Positions 46,403 to 55,849 are shown, counted from the first letter of the stretch. The stretch: DNA of 64,000 nucleotides from Mycolicibacterium sp. GF69 (GCF_003284965.1 NZ_QMEW01000010.1:78653-142652), one strand, 5' to 3'. Program-made: numbers and translations. The notes: generated by a model from the letters alone, not told the origin.

Positions 46403-46942
46403 ATGAGTGAGACCGCCGTGTTGGTCATCGACATGATGAACACCTACCGTCATCCCGACGCCGAGAAGTTGGCGCCACACGTCGCCGAGATCATCGATCC
46501 GCTGGCCCGTCTCGTCGCCGAGGCTGGCGAACGCGACGATGTGGACCTGATCTACGTCAACGACAACTACGGCGATTTCAGCGCGCAGTTCAGCGATATC
46601 GTGCAGTCGGCGCTGCAGGGTGAGCGGCCCGACCTGGTCGAGCCGATCGTCCCGCAGCAGGGCTGCCGGATGATGACCAAGGTGCGCCACAGCGCGTTCT
46701 ACGCCACCGCGCTGGCGTATCTGCTGGGTCAGTTGGAACCACAGCGGGTGATCCTGACCGGTCAGGTCACCGAGCAGTGCATTCTCTACACCGCGCTGGA
46801 CGCCTATGTCCGGCACTTTCCGGTCGTCGTCCCGCCCGATGCGGTCGCCCACATCGACCCGGAACTCAGCGACGCGGCGCTGACCATGATGAAAAGCAAC
46901 ATGAGCGCCGAGATCACCCCGGTCGCACGGTGTTTACCCTGA
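46403..46942 (+). CDS. Isochorismatase-like cysteine hydrolase
   Basis: The 179-residue hydrolase has the triad Asp (VLVIDMMNTYR), Lys (MTKVRHSAF) and Cys (TGQVTEQCILYTALDAY), and a cis-peptide region TGQVTEQ. It lacks the DxHxH metal site expected of nicotinamidase, so an amidase of another small molecule is more likely, though it lies beside nadE. ATG 46403 follows the shared nadE promoter gap of 43 bp. Confidence 0.85.
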   Translation: MSETAVLVIDMMNTYRHPDAEKLAPHVAEIIDPLARLVAEAGERDDVDLIYVNDNYGDFSAQFSDIVQSALQGERPDLVEPIVPQQGCRMMTKVRHSAFYATALAYLLGQLEPQRVILTGQVTEQCILYTALDAYVRHFPVVVPPDAVAHIDPELSDAALTMMKSNMSAEITPVARCLP

Positions 46943-47137
46943 GAGATCCCACACAGCGTCCGATGTGGCGTTTCGCACCGCCGAGGGCGGGCAACCGGCC
47001 TGGGTCGCCGATGTGACGTTGCGGTTCGAGGAGTGGGAGTACTCGCCATGGCCGTTTCTGTTGCCGTCTGTCCGGGGCAGAGCGGTCGCCGCAGGCGCTG
47101 ATGAACTGACCCTCGACGAGCGCCTACCCTCGATCAC

Positions 47138-47977
47138 GTGGAAGCACCCGAACTCGTGGCCGTGCTGCGGAGCAGGCGGATCGCGGTGCTCACCGGCGCG
47201 GGGATATCGACCGACTCCGGGATCCCTGACTACCGCGGGCCGGACTCCCCGCCGAGCAACCCGATGACGATTCGGCAGTTCACTTCCGACCCGGTGTTCC
47301 GGCAGCGCTACTGGGCACGCAACCACCTTGGTTGGCGCCACATGGCGGCCACCCTGCCCAACGCCGGCCATCGGGCCCTCGCCGCACTCGAAGCCGCGGG
47401 CGTCGTGTCGGGACTGATCACCCAGAACGTCGACCTGCTGCACACCAAGGCGGGCAGCGGCAACGTCGTCGACCTGCACGGCACCTACGCCCGCGTGGTC
47501 TGCCTGGACTGTGGGCACACGATGTCGCGCGCCGCCCTCGCCGACCTGCTGGAGTCCGCCAACCCGGGGTTCGCCGAGCGGGCGGCGGAGCGGGTCGGTG
47601 GCATCGCGGTCGCACCGGATGCCGACGCGGTCGTCGGGGACACCGGGTCGTTCCGCGTCGTCGACTGTCCCGGTTGCGGCGGGATGCTCAAACCCGACAT
47701 CGTGTATTTCGGCGAGAACGTACCCAAAGAGCATGTCGCAGAAGCTTATTCAATGGTCGACAACGCAGACGCCCTGCTGGTGGCGGGGTCCTCGCTGACC
47801 GTGTACTCGGGCTACCGGTTCGTACGCCACGCCGCAGCGGCGGGTATACCCATCGCGATCATCAACCGCGGACGCACCCGCGGTGACGAGCTGGCGACGG
47901 TCAAGATCGACAACGGGTGCTCCCCCATGCTGGCCTTGTTAGCCGACGAGCTGCCCGCGGTCGCGACTTCGGTTTGA
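47138..47977 (+). CDS. Sirtuin (SIR2 family NAD-dependent deacylase)
   Basis: The 279-residue enzyme has GAGISTDSGIPDYRG, TQNVDLLH, catalytic His in DLHGTYARVVC and the Zn site CLDC...CPGC. GSSLTVYSGYRFV and IINRGRTRGD bind NAD. The long insert between the Zn pairs and the QNVD/HGT contexts suggest class II (SIRT4-like). It removes acyl groups from lysines and releases nicotinamide. GTG 47138 is the start. The next gene begins 8 nt after its stop. Confidence 0.9.
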   Translation: MEAPELVAVLRSRRIAVLTGAGISTDSGIPDYRGPDSPPSNPMTIRQFTSDPVFRQRYWARNHLGWRHMAATLPNAGHRALAALEAAGVVSGLITQNVDLLHTKAGSGNVVDLHGTYARVVCLDCGHTMSRAALADLLESANPGFAERAAERVGGIAVAPDADAVVGDTGSFRVVDCPGCGGMLKPDIVYFGENVPKEHVAEAYSMVDNADALLVAGSSLTVYSGYRFVRHAAAAGIPIAIINRGRTRGDELATVKIDNGCSPMLALLADELPAVATSV

Positions 47978-47985
47978 ATGACGGC

Positions 47986-48657
47986 GTGCCCGAAATCGCT
48001 GACGACGCCTCTTGGCTGCACGCGCTGCTCGAACGACGCCGACCCGATGCGGGGCCGGTCGTGGGCCGGTGGGCGCTGGGTATTGGCGACATGCTCGCCG
48101 AGCACTCGCTGACGCCCGACAAGCTGCGCGGGTTGGTCCGCAAACTCAACCATTTCGGAGGCGTGGCCATCAGCGAGGACGGGATCGAGTTCGACGGCGA
48201 CTCCGTCGACTGGTCCGAGGTCGAGGAGATCCGCACCCGCAGCCTCATCGAGTACCTGTTCACCGGCGGCGTCGACAAGCAGATCGACAAGCTTCCCGTG
48301 CCGTGGTTTCCCTTTCGCCGCACGGTGATCGGTGCGATCTCCCGGGCCGCATTGACACTGCTGCTGGCCGCGGCCAAACAGCAGCTCGAAGGCGGCGCTT
48401 TGGAGATTCGGATCCCGGCCGAGGTGCGCTACGACGGCCTGCTGCGTACCCGCGAACTCGAACCGGGCATGCTCGCCGCGGTGATCCTCGCAGACCCCGC
48501 CGTCCGCGAGTGCTTCGAAGCGACCGCGCAAGCCCACGACGTCGAGCTGCGCCCGGCCGACGACGACGTGATGGCCGACGCCGACGAGCGCGCCGAGCAG
48601 ATCAAGTCCATGCTGGACGGGATTTCGGCGCGTATTCAATCGCTGAGCGGTAAGTAG
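47986..48657 (+). CDS. Conserved hypothetical protein co-transcribed with the sirtuin
   Basis: The 223-residue protein is not recognised. It has a charged N-terminus, a VDWSEVEEIRTRSLIEYLFTGG segment (a PH-like or kinase-regulator look), one semi-hydrophobic stretch (TVIGAISRAALTLLLAAA) and a C-terminal acidic/helical end (ADERAEQIKSMLDGISARIQ). GTG 47986 is the start. Eight nucleotides separate it from the sirtuin, so a linked role is plausible but unknown. Confidence 0.65.
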   Translation: MPEIADDASWLHALLERRRPDAGPVVGRWALGIGDMLAEHSLTPDKLRGLVRKLNHFGGVAISEDGIEFDGDSVDWSEVEEIRTRSLIEYLFTGGVDKQIDKLPVPWFPFRRTVIGAISRAALTLLLAAAKQQLEGGALEIRIPAEVRYDGLLRTRELEPGMLAAVILADPAVRECFEATAQAHDVELRPADDDVMADADERAEQIKSMLDGISARIQSLSGK

Positions 48658-48674
48658 CGCACCGAAATCCCTGC

Positions 48675-49862
48675 TCAGACGGCCACCAGATCGTCTGCGT
48701 GGACCGCTGGGCGCCGCAGCTCCTGCGGCAGGTCCGAGGTCGACCGGCCCATCATGTTCGTCAGTTCGCCGCGGTCGTAGGCGACCACGCCGCGAGCAAC
48801 CATGGTCCCGTCCTGTGCTCGCAGCTCGACAACATCGCCACCGTAGAAGCGGCCCGACACGGCGGTGATACCCGCGGGCAGCAGTGATCGCCGCTGCCGC
48901 ACCACCGCCCGCACCGCCCCGTCGTCGAGAGTCAGCGCACCCGCAGCCTCGGCTGCGTACCGAACCCAGAACCGGCGCGCCGACATCCGCTCGGGTCGCG
49001 GCGCGAACACCGTGCCGACCGACGCGTCCGCCAGCGCGGTCGCCGCATCAGTCGCCCCCGCGAGCAACACCGGCACGCCGGCGTCGGCGGCCAGCAATGC
49101 CGACGAGAGCTTGGACGCCATGCCGCCGGTACCCAGATGGCTGCCCCGGCCGGCCACCACACCGTCCAGATCATCGGGACCGGCGACCTCGGAGATGAAC
49201 CGCGCGTCGCCTTTTCGGGGATCCGAATCGTACAACCCGTCGATGTCCGACAGCAGCACGAGCGCGTCGGCTCCGACCAGATGCGCCACCAGCGCCGAGA
49301 GGCGGTCGTTGTCGCCGAAGCGGATCTCGTTGGTGGCCACGGTGTCGTTCTCGTTGACGATCGCGACCGCGTGCAGCGACCGCAGCCGGTCCAGCGTGCG
49401 CTGGGCGTTGGTGTGCTGCACCCGCATCGAGATGTCATGGGCGGTCAACAGCACCTGCCCGACGGTGCGTTCATATCGGGCGAACGCGGCGCTCCACGCG
49501 TTGACCAGGGCCACCTGCCCGACGCTCGCGGCCGCCTGCTTGGTCGCCAGGTCGGTCGGGCGTTTCGACAGTCGCAGCGGTTCGATACCTGCCGCGATCG
49601 CCCCCGAGGACACGATCACCACGTCGGAGCCGGCCTTCATCCGCCCTTCGATCGCTTCGACAAGTACGGCGAGCCTGCTCGCGTCGAACTTTCCGGACGG
49701 CGAGGTCAACGCCGTGGTGCCGATTTTGACGACGACGCTGCGCGCCGTCCGGATAGCTTCCCGGTGCGCGGAGCGCGCCAGCTCACCAGAGTGCGCGGAG
49801 CGCGCCAAATCACCAGAGTGCGCGGAGCGCGCCAAATCACCAGAGTGCGCGGAGTCCGTCAT
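48675..49862 (-). CDS. proB: Glutamate 5-kinase with repeat-extended N-terminus
   Basis: The 395-residue enzyme phosphorylates glutamate to start proline synthesis. The kinase domain begins at [21 protein letters not shown] (about residue 38) and ends with a PUA domain (about 300-380). The first 35 residues are three and a half copies of AHSGDLARS, encoded by 27-bp repeats, which is not typical of ProB. ATG 49862 overlaps the obg stop by 4 nt (ATGA), so the start is supported by coupling. It corresponds to Rv2439c. Confidence 0.93.
   Translation of the reverse strand: MTDSAHSGDLARSAHSGDLARSAHSGELARSAHREAIRTARSVVVKIGTTALTSPSGKFDASRLAVLVEAIEGRMKAGSDVVIVSSGAIAAGIEPLRLSKRPTDLATKQAAASVGQVALVNAWSAAFARYERTVGQVLLTAHDISMRVQHTNAQRTLDRLRSLHAVAIVNENDTVATNEIRFGDNDRLSALVAHLVGADALVLLSDIDGLYDSDPRKGDARFISEVAGPDDLDGVVAGRGSHLGTGGMASKLSSALLAADAGVPVLLAGATDAATALADASVGTVFAPRPERMSARRFWVRYAAEAAGALTLDDGAVRAVVRQRRSLLPAGITAVSGRFYGGDVVELRAQDGTMVARGVVAYDRGELTNMMGRSTSDLPQELRRPAVHADDLVAV
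49764..49854. repeat. 27-bp tandem repeat in the 5' end of proB
   Basis: Copies at 49764-49790, 49791-49817 and 49818-49844, plus a 10-bp partial copy 49845-49854, share GTGCGCGGAGCGCGCC with only two differences in the first. The 27-bp length keeps the frame, so each copy adds nine residues to ProB. Confidence 0.95.
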
Positions 49863-51304
49863 GACTCACCGCCGGGCTGTCGGCGTTCCCGCCGCGCCGC
49901 CTTGCGCTCGGCGGCGCCGACCCGGTCGGTCTGCTCGAGGCGCGCATCGGTGCCGCGGCCCGACATCGGCACGTCCACGCCGGCGGGGGTCTGCGGCTCC
50001 CAATCGAATGTGACGTCCCCGATGGTGACAGCGCACCCGGGTTGCGCGCCCAGTTTGAGCAGCTCGTCTTCGACCCCGAGCCGCGCCAGTCGGTCGCCGA
50101 GATAACCGACGGCCTCGTCGTTGTCGAAATCGGTTTGAGCGACCCATCGTTCGGGCCGAATCCCGTGCACGACGAAACCGCCGTGCCCGTCCGGCTCCAC
50201 GCGAAATCCGCTCTCGTCAATCGGGATCGGCCGAATGACAGGGCGCCGCGGCACCACCTCGGGTTGCGACGCACGGTAGTCCGAAACCATCTCCCACAGT
50301 GCGAACATCAACGGGCGCAAGCCCTCCCGGGTCACGGCGGAGATCTCGAAGACCGGCCAGCCGTACCTGTTCGTGACCTCGTCGCGCACGAAGTCGGCCA
50401 TCTCCCGCGCGTCGGGCACGTCGATCTTGTTGAGCACCACCGCGCGCGGACGCTCGGCGAGGTCGCCAAGCGTCGTATCCCCTTGCAACGTCGGGGTGTA
50501 TGCGGCCAGCTCGGCCTCGAGCGCGTCGATGTCGGAAACGGGGTCGCGGCCGGGCTCCATCGTCGCGCAGTCGACCACGTGTACCAGCACCGCGCAGCGT
50601 TCGATGTGGCGAAGGAAGTCCAGCCCGAGACCGCGGCCCTCCGAGGCGCCGGGGATCAGGCCGGGTACGTCGGCGACGGTGAAAATGTTCCCGCCGGCCG
50701 ACACCACGCCAAGGTTGGGTGCCAGTGTGGTGAACGGGTAGTCGGCGATCTTCGGCTTGGCCGCCGAGATGACCGAGACCAGCGACGACTTGCCAGCGGA
50801 CGGAAAACCCACCAGCCCGACGTCGGCGACGGTCTTGAGTTCCAGGGTCAGGTCGCGAACCTGGCCCTTCTCCCCCAGCAGCGCGAAGCCCGGGGCCTTG
50901 CGCGCACGCGACGCCAACGCGGCGTTGCCAAGGCCGCCGCGGCCGCCCGCGGCGGCTTCGAAGCGGGTGCCTGCACCGACGAGGTCGGCTACCAGTTCAC
51001 CGTTCTCGTCGAGTACGACCGTGCCGTCGGGGACCTTGACCTCGAGATCGGCGCCCGCGGCCCCGTCCCGGTTGTTGCCCGCCCCCTGTTTGCCGGACGG
51101 CGCGACGACGTGCGGATGGAAGTGGAAGTCGAGCAGCGTGTGCACCTGCGGATCGACGACCAGGATCACACTGCCGCCGCGGCCGCCGTTACCGCCGTCG
51201 GGCCCACCGAGAGGTTTGAACTTCTCGCGATGGACCGAGGCGCAGCCGTTACCGCCGTTGCCGGCCCGCGCGTGGATCACGACGCGGTCGACGAACCGGG
51301 GCAT
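49859..51304 (-). CDS. obg: GTPase Obg (CgtA)
   Basis: The 481-residue ribosome-assembly and stringency GTPase has the glycine-rich Obg fold ([30 protein letters not shown]), G domain motifs [16 protein letters not shown] and NKIDVPD, and a C-terminal OCT domain ([24 protein letters not shown]). A further 45-residue charged tail follows. It lies after rplU-rpmA with a stem-loop between and overlaps proB. Corresponds to Rv2440c. Confidence 0.96.
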   Translation of the reverse strand: MPRFVDRVVIHARAGNGGNGCASVHREKFKPLGGPDGGNGGRGGSVILVVDPQVHTLLDFHFHPHVVAPSGKQGAGNNRDGAAGADLEVKVPDGTVVLDENGELVADLVGAGTRFEAAAGGRGGLGNAALASRARKAPGFALLGEKGQVRDLTLELKTVADVGLVGFPSAGKSSLVSVISAAKPKIADYPFTTLAPNLGVVSAGGNIFTVADVPGLIPGASEGRGLGLDFLRHIERCAVLVHVVDCATMEPGRDPVSDIDALEAELAAYTPTLQGDTTLGDLAERPRAVVLNKIDVPDAREMADFVRDEVTNRYGWPVFEISAVTREGLRPLMFALWEMVSDYRASQPEVVPRRPVIRPIPIDESGFRVEPDGHGGFVVHGIRPERWVAQTDFDNDEAVGYLGDRLARLGVEDELLKLGAQPGCAVTIGDVTFDWEPQTPAGVDVPMSGRGTDARLEQTDRVGAAERKAARRERRQPGGES

Positions 51305-51322
51305 CGGACTTCCTTTCCGTTA

Positions 51323-51378
51323 CGAGTGTGAAGCTACTGCCAGCTTTCAGCCGGGAAGGCGCAGCAGCTTCACATTCG
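51323..51378 (-). repeat. Long stem-loop between rpmA and obg
   Basis: Arms 51323-51340 and 51361-51378 pair at 16 of 18 positions (core GTGAAGCT with AGCTTCAC, and CTGC with GCAG) around a 20-nt loop. It lies in the 84-bp gap on the rplU-rpmA-obg transcript. No U tract follows. It may be a processing site or a partial terminator lowering obg relative to the ribosomal proteins. Confidence 0.7.
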
Positions 51379-51388
51379 CGGCAGAAAG

Positions 51389-51655
51389 TCAGACCTCCTG
51401 AGGCGACGGTCGCACGACGCTGACGGTCTTGCGGCCCCGCTTGGAGCCGAACTCGACCGCGCCGGGAGCCGTCGCGAACAATGTGTCGTCACCGCCACGC
51501 CCGACGTTGGTGCCGGGATGGAAATGAGTACCCCGCTGGCGAACCAGGATCTCGCCGGCCTTGACGATCTGGCCGCCGAACCGCTTGACGCCGAGCCGCT
51601 GCGCGGCGGAGTCACGACCGTTACGCGAGCTGGACGCGCCCTTCTTGTGTGCCAT
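51389..51655 (-). CDS. rpmA: Ribosomal protein L27
   Basis: The 88-residue protein starts [20 protein letters not shown] and has [22 protein letters not shown]. Its N-terminus reaches the peptidyl transferase centre. Follows rplU at 45 nt. Corresponds to Rv2441c. Confidence 0.97.
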   Translation of the reverse strand: MAHKKGASSSRNGRDSAAQRLGVKRFGGQIVKAGEILVRQRGTHFHPGTNVGRGGDDTLFATAPGAVEFGSKRGRKTVSVVRPSPQEV

Positions 51656-51700
51656 GTCTGTGGTTCCCTCAGTGCTTTCTGTTCTTCGCCTGACGGCTCA

Positions 51701-52024
51701 TCACTTGATGCCGGTGACCTTGAGGACGGTCAGCTGCTGACGGTGACCCTGCCGCTTGTGGTAGCCGGTCTTGTTCTTGAACTTGTGGATGCGGATCTTG
51801 GGGCCCTTGGTGTGCTCGAGCACCTCACCGGTGACGGCGACCTTCTCCAGCGACTTGGCGTCGGCGGTCACCTTCGACCCGTCCACGACGAGGGCCACCG
51901 GCAGCGAGACGCTGGCGCCGGGCTCGGAGTCGAGCTTCTCGACTTTCACCACGTCACCGACAGCGACCTTGTACTGCTTACCGCCGGTCTTGACGATTGC
52001 GTAGGTAACCTTTTCGGCTGCCAT
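51701..52024 (-). CDS. rplU: Ribosomal protein L21
   Basis: The 107-residue protein has [17 protein letters not shown] and [19 protein letters not shown]. It binds 23S rRNA. It starts the rplU-rpmA-obg-proB unit. The 174 bp between it and the rne stop should hold the promoter; no box was certain. Corresponds to Rv2442c. Confidence 0.97.
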   Translation of the reverse strand: MAAEKVTYAIVKTGGKQYKVAVGDVVKVEKLDSEPGASVSLPVALVVDGSKVTADAKSLEKVAVTGEVLEHTKGPKIRIHKFKNKTGYHKRQGHRQQLTVLKVTGIK

Positions 52025-52198
52025 CGTCTGCTACTCCTACGTCGTTCACTGGGCGCGCGCGATTTGCCGCTGCGCTGGTCTGGGTTTTCCGACTGCCGCC
52101 GACTCGTGTGCTCCAGAGCCTGCCGACAACTGCTCAAGGCTACTTGAGTGGCCGCGCGAGGGTCAAATCACCGCAGGTCACGGCTCGTCGGCACCGGG

Positions 52199-55084
52199 TC
52201 AGCGGTCATGGGTGGGTGGGCCCGCAGGTCGAGCGGCCGCGCGACGACGATGCCGGCCGCCGGAGACGGTCGCCGCCGCGGACGGCGCACCGTTCCCGTC
52301 GTACTCGTCGGAGTCATCCGAGTCCTCGGAGTCGTCTGCGCCGATGACCTCGATGTCGTCGTCGAGGTCGTCTTCGTCGTCATCGGAATCCAGGTCGATC
52401 TCGTCCTCATCGTCCTCGTCGGAGTCGTCGTCGTCCTCGTCGGAGTCGTCGTCGTCCTCGTCGGAGTCGTCGTCGCCCTCGTCGTCCTCGTCGGACTCGT
52501 CGGAGTCGTCGAAGTCCTCGTCCTCCTCGAGATCCTCGATGTCGTCCTCTCCGGACTCGATCACCGCGGTACGGATCGCCTCGGAGTCGGCCTCGGCGGC
52601 CTTCTGGACCTTTTCTTCGCCGGTCTCGCCGGTCTCGCCGGTGTCGTCCTCGTCGTCTTCGTCATGACGGCCGTTGGCGGCCGCCATCGCCTTGAACATC
52701 GGGTGCTCGCCCGCGGGGTGCGACGGCACCTTCGCGACGGCGACGTCGTCGGGTTTGGCGCCGCGTTTACCGCGCCTGCCACGCCGCCCGCCACCTTCGG
52801 ACTTGCGTCCGGGGCTCGACGTGGAGTCCACCGGGTCACCGTGTAGCACGATCCCCCGCCCGGCGCAGTGGGTGCACGGAGTCGAGAAGGCCTCGACCAG
52901 CCCGGTGCCGAGGCGCTTGCGCGTCAACTGCACCAGGCCCAGCGAGGTCACTTCGGAAACCTGATGACGGGTACGGTCCCGGGCCAGCGCTTCGGTCAGC
53001 CTGCGCAGCACCAGATCGCGGTTCGACTCGAGCACCATGTCGATGAAGTCGATGACGACGATGCCGCCGATGTCGCGCAGCCGCAGTTGGCGCACGATTT
53101 CCTCGGCCGCCTCGAGGTTGTTGCGGGTGACGGTCTGCTCGAGGTTGCCGCCCGATCCGGTGAACTTGCCGGTGTTGACGTCGACGACGGTCATCGCCTC
53201 GGTGCGGTCGATGACCAGTGTGCCACCCGAGGGCAGCCACACCTTGCGGTCCATCGCCTTGGTCAGCTGTTCGTCGATGCGGTGCACCGCGAACACGTCG
53301 GGGGCCGTGCCAGCCTCAACAGAACCAGCTGGCTCGTACTTCGTCAGACGCGGAAGAAGCTCGGGCGCAACGGAATTCACATAGTCATTGATCGTGGTCC
53401 AGGCGTTCTCGCCGGATACGGTCAGCCCGGTGAAGTCCTCGTTGAACAGGTCGCGAATCACCTTGACCAGCACGTCGGGCTCTTCGTACAGCGCGACCGC
53501 CGCGCCGGCCTTCTTCGCGGTGATGTCGGCGGCCTTGCCCTCGATCTCCGTCCACCGCTTGGCCAGACGTTCGACGTCGGTGCGGATGTCGTCTTCTTTG
53601 ACACCCTCCGACGCGGTCCTGATGATCACCCCGGCGTCGGGCGGCACGACCTCACGCAGGATCTCCTTGAGTCGCTGGCGTTCGGTGTCGGGAAGCTTGC
53701 GGCTGATACCGGTCGACGAGGCTCCGGGCACGTACACCAGGTAGCGGCCGGCCAGCGACACCTGCGTCGTCAGCCGGGCGCCCTTGTGCCCGACGGGGTC
53801 CTTGCTGACCTGCACGACGACGTAGTCGCCGGGCTTGAGCGCCTGCTCGATCTTGCGCTGGGCGCCACCGAGGCCGGCGGCCTCCCAGTTCACCTCGCCC
53901 GCGTAGAGCACGCCGTTGCGGCCGCGGCCGATGTCGACGAATGCGGCCTCCATCGAGGGCAGCACGTTCTGCACGATGCCCAGGTAGATGTTGCCGACCA
54001 GGGAGGCCGAGGCCGCCGAGGTCACGAAATGCTCGACCACCACGCCGTCCTCGAGCACGGCGATCTGGGTGTAGCGGGCCCCCTCGTGCGGTGGCTCGGT
54101 GCGGACCTTGTCGCGCACGACCATCATCCGTTCGACGGCTTCGCGCCTGGCCAGGAACTCGGCTTCGCTCAGGATCGGCGGACGTCGCCTGCCGGCATCC
54201 CGGCCGTCGCGCCTGCGTTGCCGTTTGGCCTCCAGTCGCGTCGAGCCACTGATGCCTTGGATCTCGCCGTCCCCGCTTTGGGAGGACTTGTCGCCACGTG
54301 CCGACTTCCGCGGCTCCCGCTCGTGGACGACGGTGTTGGGCGGGTCGTCGGATGACGCGCCTCCGTCGCTGTCGTCCCCGGAACCGGATTTGCGACGACG
54401 GCGGCGACGGCGGCGACGGGTCGCGCCGTCTGCGCCGGTGTTCTCGTCGTCGCCGCTGTCCTCGTCGGAATCGTCGGAGTCGTCGCCGTCCTGGTCCGCG
54501 CTTTGACCGCCGCCCTGGCCGTCGTCGCCGTCGGCATCGGAATCGTCGCCGTTCTGCTCACCGCGCCCGCGGCCACGCCCGCGCCTGCCACGGCGGCGAC
54601 GGCGCCCCGACGGCCGTTCGGACTGGTCGTCCTCGCCGTCCTCGCCGTCCTGGCCGTCGTCATCGTCGTCGTCGTCTTGGTCGTCTTGGTCGTCGGAACC
54701 GTAGTCGAACTGGACGGGTTGCGGCGCCACGAACAGTGGCATGTACTCGGCGCGCGCCGGGGTGTCCGCCGCCGGCGTCTCCAGTATCAGCCGGGACTCC
54801 GGTTCGTCACCGTCGGTGGTCTGCGCGGTGGCAGCGGGTTGAGCGGTGTTCGCTTCGTCCGGACTGTTGGCGAGCGCCTCGCGCACTCGCTGTGCCTCGG
54901 TTTCGGCGACGGTGGACTCGGGGGTGCGAGGTTGACCGTCCAGTTCGGTCAACGCTTCGAGAACCCGCTCGCTGGTCGCGCCGAGCACCTGGGCCAGCGA
55001 ATCAACCGTCAAGGTCTCCGGCTGAGTGTCCTGCGCCTGTCGCGTGTCTTCTGAATGGTCTTCGGGTTGGGCATCTTCGGCCAC
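52199..55084 (-). CDS. rne: Ribonuclease E/G
   Basis: The 961-residue endonuclease has a long acidic/basic N-terminal region (about 1-330; RRRRRGRRGRG..., Asp-rich stretches), an S1 domain (GNIYLGIVQNVLPSMEAAFVDIGRGRNGVLY), a catalytic DNase-I-like core with VVDVNTGKF and IDFIDM, and the Zn-link CTHC. The C-terminal 190 residues are very acidic (repeated DDDDSDE) and end in a basic tail. It governs mRNA and rRNA processing. GTG 55084 follows AAGGAG. Corresponds to Rv2444c. Confidence 0.95.
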   Translation of the reverse strand: MAEDAQPEDHSEDTRQAQDTQPETLTVDSLAQVLGATSERVLEALTELDGQPRTPESTVAETEAQRVREALANSPDEANTAQPAATAQTTDGDEPESRLILETPAADTPARAEYMPLFVAPQPVQFDYGSDDQDDQDDDDDDDGQDGEDGEDDQSERPSGRRRRRGRRGRGRGRGEQNGDDSDADGDDGQGGGQSADQDGDDSDDSDEDSGDDENTGADGATRRRRRRRRRKSGSGDDSDGGASSDDPPNTVVHEREPRKSARGDKSSQSGDGEIQGISGSTRLEAKRQRRRDGRDAGRRRPPILSEAEFLARREAVERMMVVRDKVRTEPPHEGARYTQIAVLEDGVVVEHFVTSAASASLVGNIYLGIVQNVLPSMEAAFVDIGRGRNGVLYAGEVNWEAAGLGGAQRKIEQALKPGDYVVVQVSKDPVGHKGARLTTQVSLAGRYLVYVPGASSTGISRKLPDTERQRLKEILREVVPPDAGVIIRTASEGVKEDDIRTDVERLAKRWTEIEGKAADITAKKAGAAVALYEEPDVLVKVIRDLFNEDFTGLTVSGENAWTTINDYVNSVAPELLPRLTKYEPAGSVEAGTAPDVFAVHRIDEQLTKAMDRKVWLPSGGTLVIDRTEAMTVVDVNTGKFTGSGGNLEQTVTRNNLEAAEEIVRQLRLRDIGGIVVIDFIDMVLESNRDLVLRRLTEALARDRTRHQVSEVTSLGLVQLTRKRLGTGLVEAFSTPCTHCAGRGIVLHGDPVDSTSSPGRKSEGGGRRGRRGKRGAKPDDVAVAKVPSHPAGEHPMFKAMAAANGRHDEDDEDDTGETGETGEEKVQKAAEADSEAIRTAVIESGEDDIEDLEEDEDFDDSDESDEDDEGDDDSDEDDDDSDEDDDDSDEDDEDEIDLDSDDDEDDLDDDIEVIGADDSEDSDDSDEYDGNGAPSAAATVSGGRHRRRAAARPAGPPTHDR
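52411..52473. repeat. 21-bp tandem repeat in the acidic tail of rne
   Basis: Three copies of CGTCCTCGTCGGAGTCGTCGT lie at 52411-52431, 52432-52452 and 52453-52473, each coding seven residues (Asp/Ser/Glu). Imperfect copies continue on either side. The region is likely variable in length. Confidence 0.85.
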
Positions 55085-55402
55085 GTAGTCTCCTTAAGCC
55101 CCCGGGCGCGTCGTGTTTGACGCGGCCACGCGAGGGCTTCCGCTATTGACCCGGGTAACTTCGCCCGAGCTTGTTGTGGTCTCGCTCCGGGCGGTCCACT
55201 GGTGAACCATCCCGGTGCCGGTCTGAATGATGGCTGGACGGTCGGCGCCGCATCACGCGTGGCGATGGTCGCGCACGTCTAAGTCTTCATTCGGGCTTCC
55301 GGCCCCCCGCGAGCGGCCGACTACCCGTGGCAAGTATCCCACATCACGCCGCGCCGCCCGACCAGGCTGGGCGAGCAGTGTGAGATACCTGCGAAATACC
55401 CG
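55085..55402 (-). promoter_or_regulatory. Leader and promoter region of rne
   Basis: This 318-bp stretch has no gene. On the minus strand GATACT (55333-55338) is a -10 candidate, giving a 5' UTR of about 240 nt; long rne leaders are known in mycobacteria and support autoregulation. A nested stem (AAGCCC/GGGCTT at 55134-55139 with 55096-55101, inner CGCGTC/GACGCG) abuts the AAGGAG SD at 55090-55095, which could couple structure to translation. Confidence 0.5.
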
Positions 55403-55822
55403 CTACTGGCCCGGAAACCAGAGCTCGATCTCGCGCGCCGCGGACTCCGGCGAATCCGAGCCGTGCACCAGGTTGTTCTGCGTGATCAGGGCCAGATCGC
55501 CGCGGATGGTGCCCGGGGTGGCCTTCTCGACGGGGTCGGTTGCGCCGGCGACCTGCCGAAACGCGGCGATGGCGCGCGGGCCCTCGACGATCGCCGCCAC
55601 GACCGGGCCAGAGGTGATGAACTCCAGCAGCGATCCGAAGAACGGCTTGCCGTCGTGCTCGGCGTAGTGTCTGCGGGCCAGATCGTCGCTGACGGTCACG
55701 AGTTGCAATGCCGCGAAGGTCAGCCCTTTGCGCTCGATTCGGCGCAGAATCTCGCCGACGAGGCGCCGCTCGACGCCGTCGGGCTTGATCAACACGAGGG
55801 TGCGCTCAGTCGGCTCAGTCAC
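55403..55822 (-). CDS. ndk: Nucleoside diphosphate kinase
   Basis: The 139-residue enzyme balances NTP pools. The phosphorylated His is in [12 protein letters not shown] and the N-terminus [19 protein letters not shown] is diagnostic. Its start is 27 nt from the DUF4233 stop. Corresponds to Rv2445c. Confidence 0.96.
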   Translation of the reverse strand: MTEPTERTLVLIKPDGVERRLVGEILRRIERKGLTFAALQLVTVSDDLARRHYAEHDGKPFFGSLLEFITSGPVVAAIVEGPRAIAAFRQVAGATDPVEKATPGTIRGDLALITQNNLVHGSDSPESAAREIELWFPGQ

Positions 55823-55849
55823 GGCCGACAGAATAGCCGCCGAACCCGG

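Noticed and set aside
46943..47137. Possible small gene from GTG 46965
   Set aside because: The frame runs into the sirtuin gene in another frame, has no SD and no recognisable domain. The 195-bp gap is better read as promoter space.
47138..48657. Anti-phage system built on the sirtuin
   Set aside because: The sirtuin has intact deacylase and Zn motifs and no defence-type partner (TIR, prokaryotic Argonaute, HerA). It looks like a metabolic class II sirtuin, although its partner gene is unknown.
49764..49854. CRISPR-like repeats
   Set aside because: The repeats are contiguous, without spacers, and inside the proB coding frame. The 19-bp repeats at 21412-21487 were rejected as CRISPR for the same reason.
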